From contig JAPDFW010000059.1 in the NCBI GenBank assembly GCA_028826165.1, positions 316,001 to 380,000 of the forward strand: a stretch of 64,000 nt of DNA, given 5' to 3'. This stretch comes from Anaeramoeba ignava (Eukaryota > Metamonada > Anaeramoebidae). Shown one piece after another: positions 62,868 through 64,000 of this stretch; position 1 is the stretch's first letter, and each line of letters begins with the position of its first letter. Under the pieces are notes generated by a model. That model was not told the origin of the DNA. It saw nothing but the letters and a program-made list of their open reading frames with translations, and did no database searches. Made by a program: the position numbers and the translations under genes.

Positions 62868-64000
62868 TTAAAATTTCATTCTTTCCATTTCTTCAATTTG
62901 TGAATCAATTTGTTCTAATTGTTTTGAAAGAGAATCAATTTTTTCAGAATTTAAATCTTGAATTTCTTTTGGAACTTTTTCTGAATAATTAGGAATTTGA
63001 GTTTTTTCAATAAACTTTTGCATTCTAGATTGAATTCCTTCACGTTTTTTTTTCATTTTTAAAATTTCCTTTTCAAAATCAACAATTCCTTTAAGATTCA
63101 AATGAACAGAACAAGATTGGTCAACAACATAAAGAGTGAAACCAGATAAATTTTGAGGAGAATCAGAAGAAACAATGAGGATCTGACCGACTTGACCCAA
63201 AGTAGCGATTATAGAAAGATGAGAATCAAGTAATTGGAAAGGGAAGTCGTTATGAATTTTAAGGAAACAATTCGGTCTTTCGTTTGTAAGAAGATAGTTC
63301 TGTCTTGTGGATCTGCAAGCATGAATAATTTTGAGAAGATAATCAACGGTTTTTTCAGCTTCTTCGTTTCGCCATGCATCAATAGGTTCTGGATACCGAG
63401 AAATCATGATTGATTCAGGATCATCTTTCAGTTTTGGCAAACGTTGCCATAATTCTTCTGTTAAAAACGGCATCACAGGATGCAATAAACGAAGTCCTGT
63501 TTCCACACAGCGATAAAGAGTGTATTTTGCTGCGTTTTTTTTCACTTCGTTTTCGGGAATATTTGAATCGAGATCCTTGATTGGCTTGAGAAGTTCCAAA
63601 TAAACTCCACATAATTCATTGAGCCAAAAAGAATAAAGAAAATCTGTCACTTTGGAAAGTTTGTATTCCTCAAAACTCTCGTTTGTTTTGATGATGGCTT
63701 CGTTCAAACGAGAAAGAATCCATAAGTCAATCATTGATTCTCCTTTTTGGAACGGATTTTGCATTGATTCTGGGTTGAGTTCAAAAGAATCGCCGAGGAA
63801 ATTGAGTGTGAATTTTACCGCGTTCCAAATCTTATTACAAAACATTCTGTATCCAACGATGCGGTTGATATCAAGATTGACGTCTCTGCCTTGGATTGTG
63901 TATGCGCAGAGACCAAAACGCAGTGCGTCTGCTCCGCATTGCGCAATTCCTTTGGGAAATTCCTTCGCTTGGCCTTTTTTCGCCAAGTTCACTTCATTGG
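62868..64000 (-). CDS. VARS: Valyl-tRNA synthetase, C-terminal part (gene continues past window end)
   Basis: Charges tRNA-Val; cytosolic and possibly organellar. Only the C-terminal about 377 residues are inside the window; the frame stays open to base 64000, reading (N)EVNLAKKGQAKEFPKGI, so the real start is upstream on this strand, outside the window. Recognisable are the end of the catalytic core (CGADALRFGLCAYTIQGRDV, NLDINRIVGYRMFCNKIWNA), the anticodon-binding helical domain (FWLNELCGVYLELLKPI, LLHPVMPFLTEELWQRLP), and a C-terminal coiled coil typical of ValRS (about 62870-63070). The KMSKS and HIGH motifs must lie outside. The stop TAA is at 62868-62870. Confidence 0.95.
   Translation of the reverse strand, partial: NEVNLAKKGQAKEFPKGIAQCGADALRFGLCAYTIQGRDVNLDINRIVGYRMFCNKIWNAVKFTLNFLGDSFELNPESMQNPFQKGESMIDLWILSRLNEAIIKTNESFEEYKLSKVTDFLYSFWLNELCGVYLELLKPIKDLDSNIPENEVKKNAAKYTLYRCVETGLRLLHPVMPFLTEELWQRLPKLKDDPESIMISRYPEPIDAWRNEEAEKTVDYLLKIIHACRSTRQNYLLTNERPNCFLKIHNDFPFQLLDSHLSIIATLGQVGQILIVSSDSPQNLSGFTLYVVDQSCSVHLNLKGIVDFEKEILKMKKKREGIQSRMQKFIEKTQIPNYSEKVPKEIQDLNSEKIDSLSKQLEQIDSQIEEMERMKF

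Noticed and set aside
1-64000. tRNA, rRNA, transposon or viral genes
   Set aside because: Looked for cloverleaf-like GC-richer islands, reverse transcriptase or transposase motifs and terminal repeats by eye; none seen. A dedicated scan could still find a tRNA in the spacers.

Overview
This is nuclear DNA of a very AT-rich, intron-containing protist. Genes are split by GT...AG introns, stops are standard (TAA, TAG and TGA all used), several proteins are eukaryote-only giants, and there are no operons or ribosome binding sites. Long Asn/Gln/Glu/Lys simple repeats are coded by CAAAAT and GAAAAT hexanucleotides. Together with huge satellite-like introns this resembles Anaeramoeba-type anaerobic amoebae (Metamonada). 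Dictyostelid-like amoebozoans are the main alternative. The assignment is an inference from style, not proof.

Layout: twelve protein-coding genes, two cut by the window edges. (1) 58-8565 +, LRBA/neurobeachin-type BEACH-WD40 protein, 5' end missing. (2) 8685-15353 -, ankyrin-RhoGEF (DH-PH) with a prion-like Asn/Gln repeat tail. (3) 15578-22599 +, calponin-homology protein with repeated PH-like modules. (4) 23322-30771 -, Furry/Tao3/Mor2-like scaffold. (5) 32527-36239 +, iRhom-like rhomboid pseudoprotease with a decayed duplicate exon. (6) 36555-38390 +, arsenite methyltransferase. (7) 38602-42427 +, methylmalonate-semialdehyde dehydrogenase. (8) 42706-45737 +, RRM RNA-binding protein. (9) 46007-47015 -, PAS plus coiled-coil protein. 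(10) 47186-48253 -, low-complexity acidic protein. (11) 49925-60717 +, VPS13 lipid-transfer protein in nine exons. (12) 62868 to the window end, -, C-terminal part of valyl-tRNA synthetase.

Most gene-free sequence and most long introns are arrays of 6-24 bp AT-only repeats, each location with its own unit. They occupy roughly 15 kb. I see no tRNA, rRNA, CRISPR array or transposon.

The genes do not form one pathway. Several belong to membrane traffic and cell-shape control (BEACH, VPS13, Furry, RhoGEF, CH/PH-like, iRhom), which suits a large amoeboid cell, but clustering of such genes may be chance.

The most notable structural signal is that five of the twelve genes need a one-base frame correction to rejoin obvious protein halves: BEACH once, RhoGEF once, CH gene four times, VPS13 once, iRhom once at a splice junction. 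All of these are in the +1 direction. Furry needs a -1 (or +2). Homopolymer consensus error is the simplest explanation. Programmed +1 frameshifting or polymerase slippage is the interesting one.
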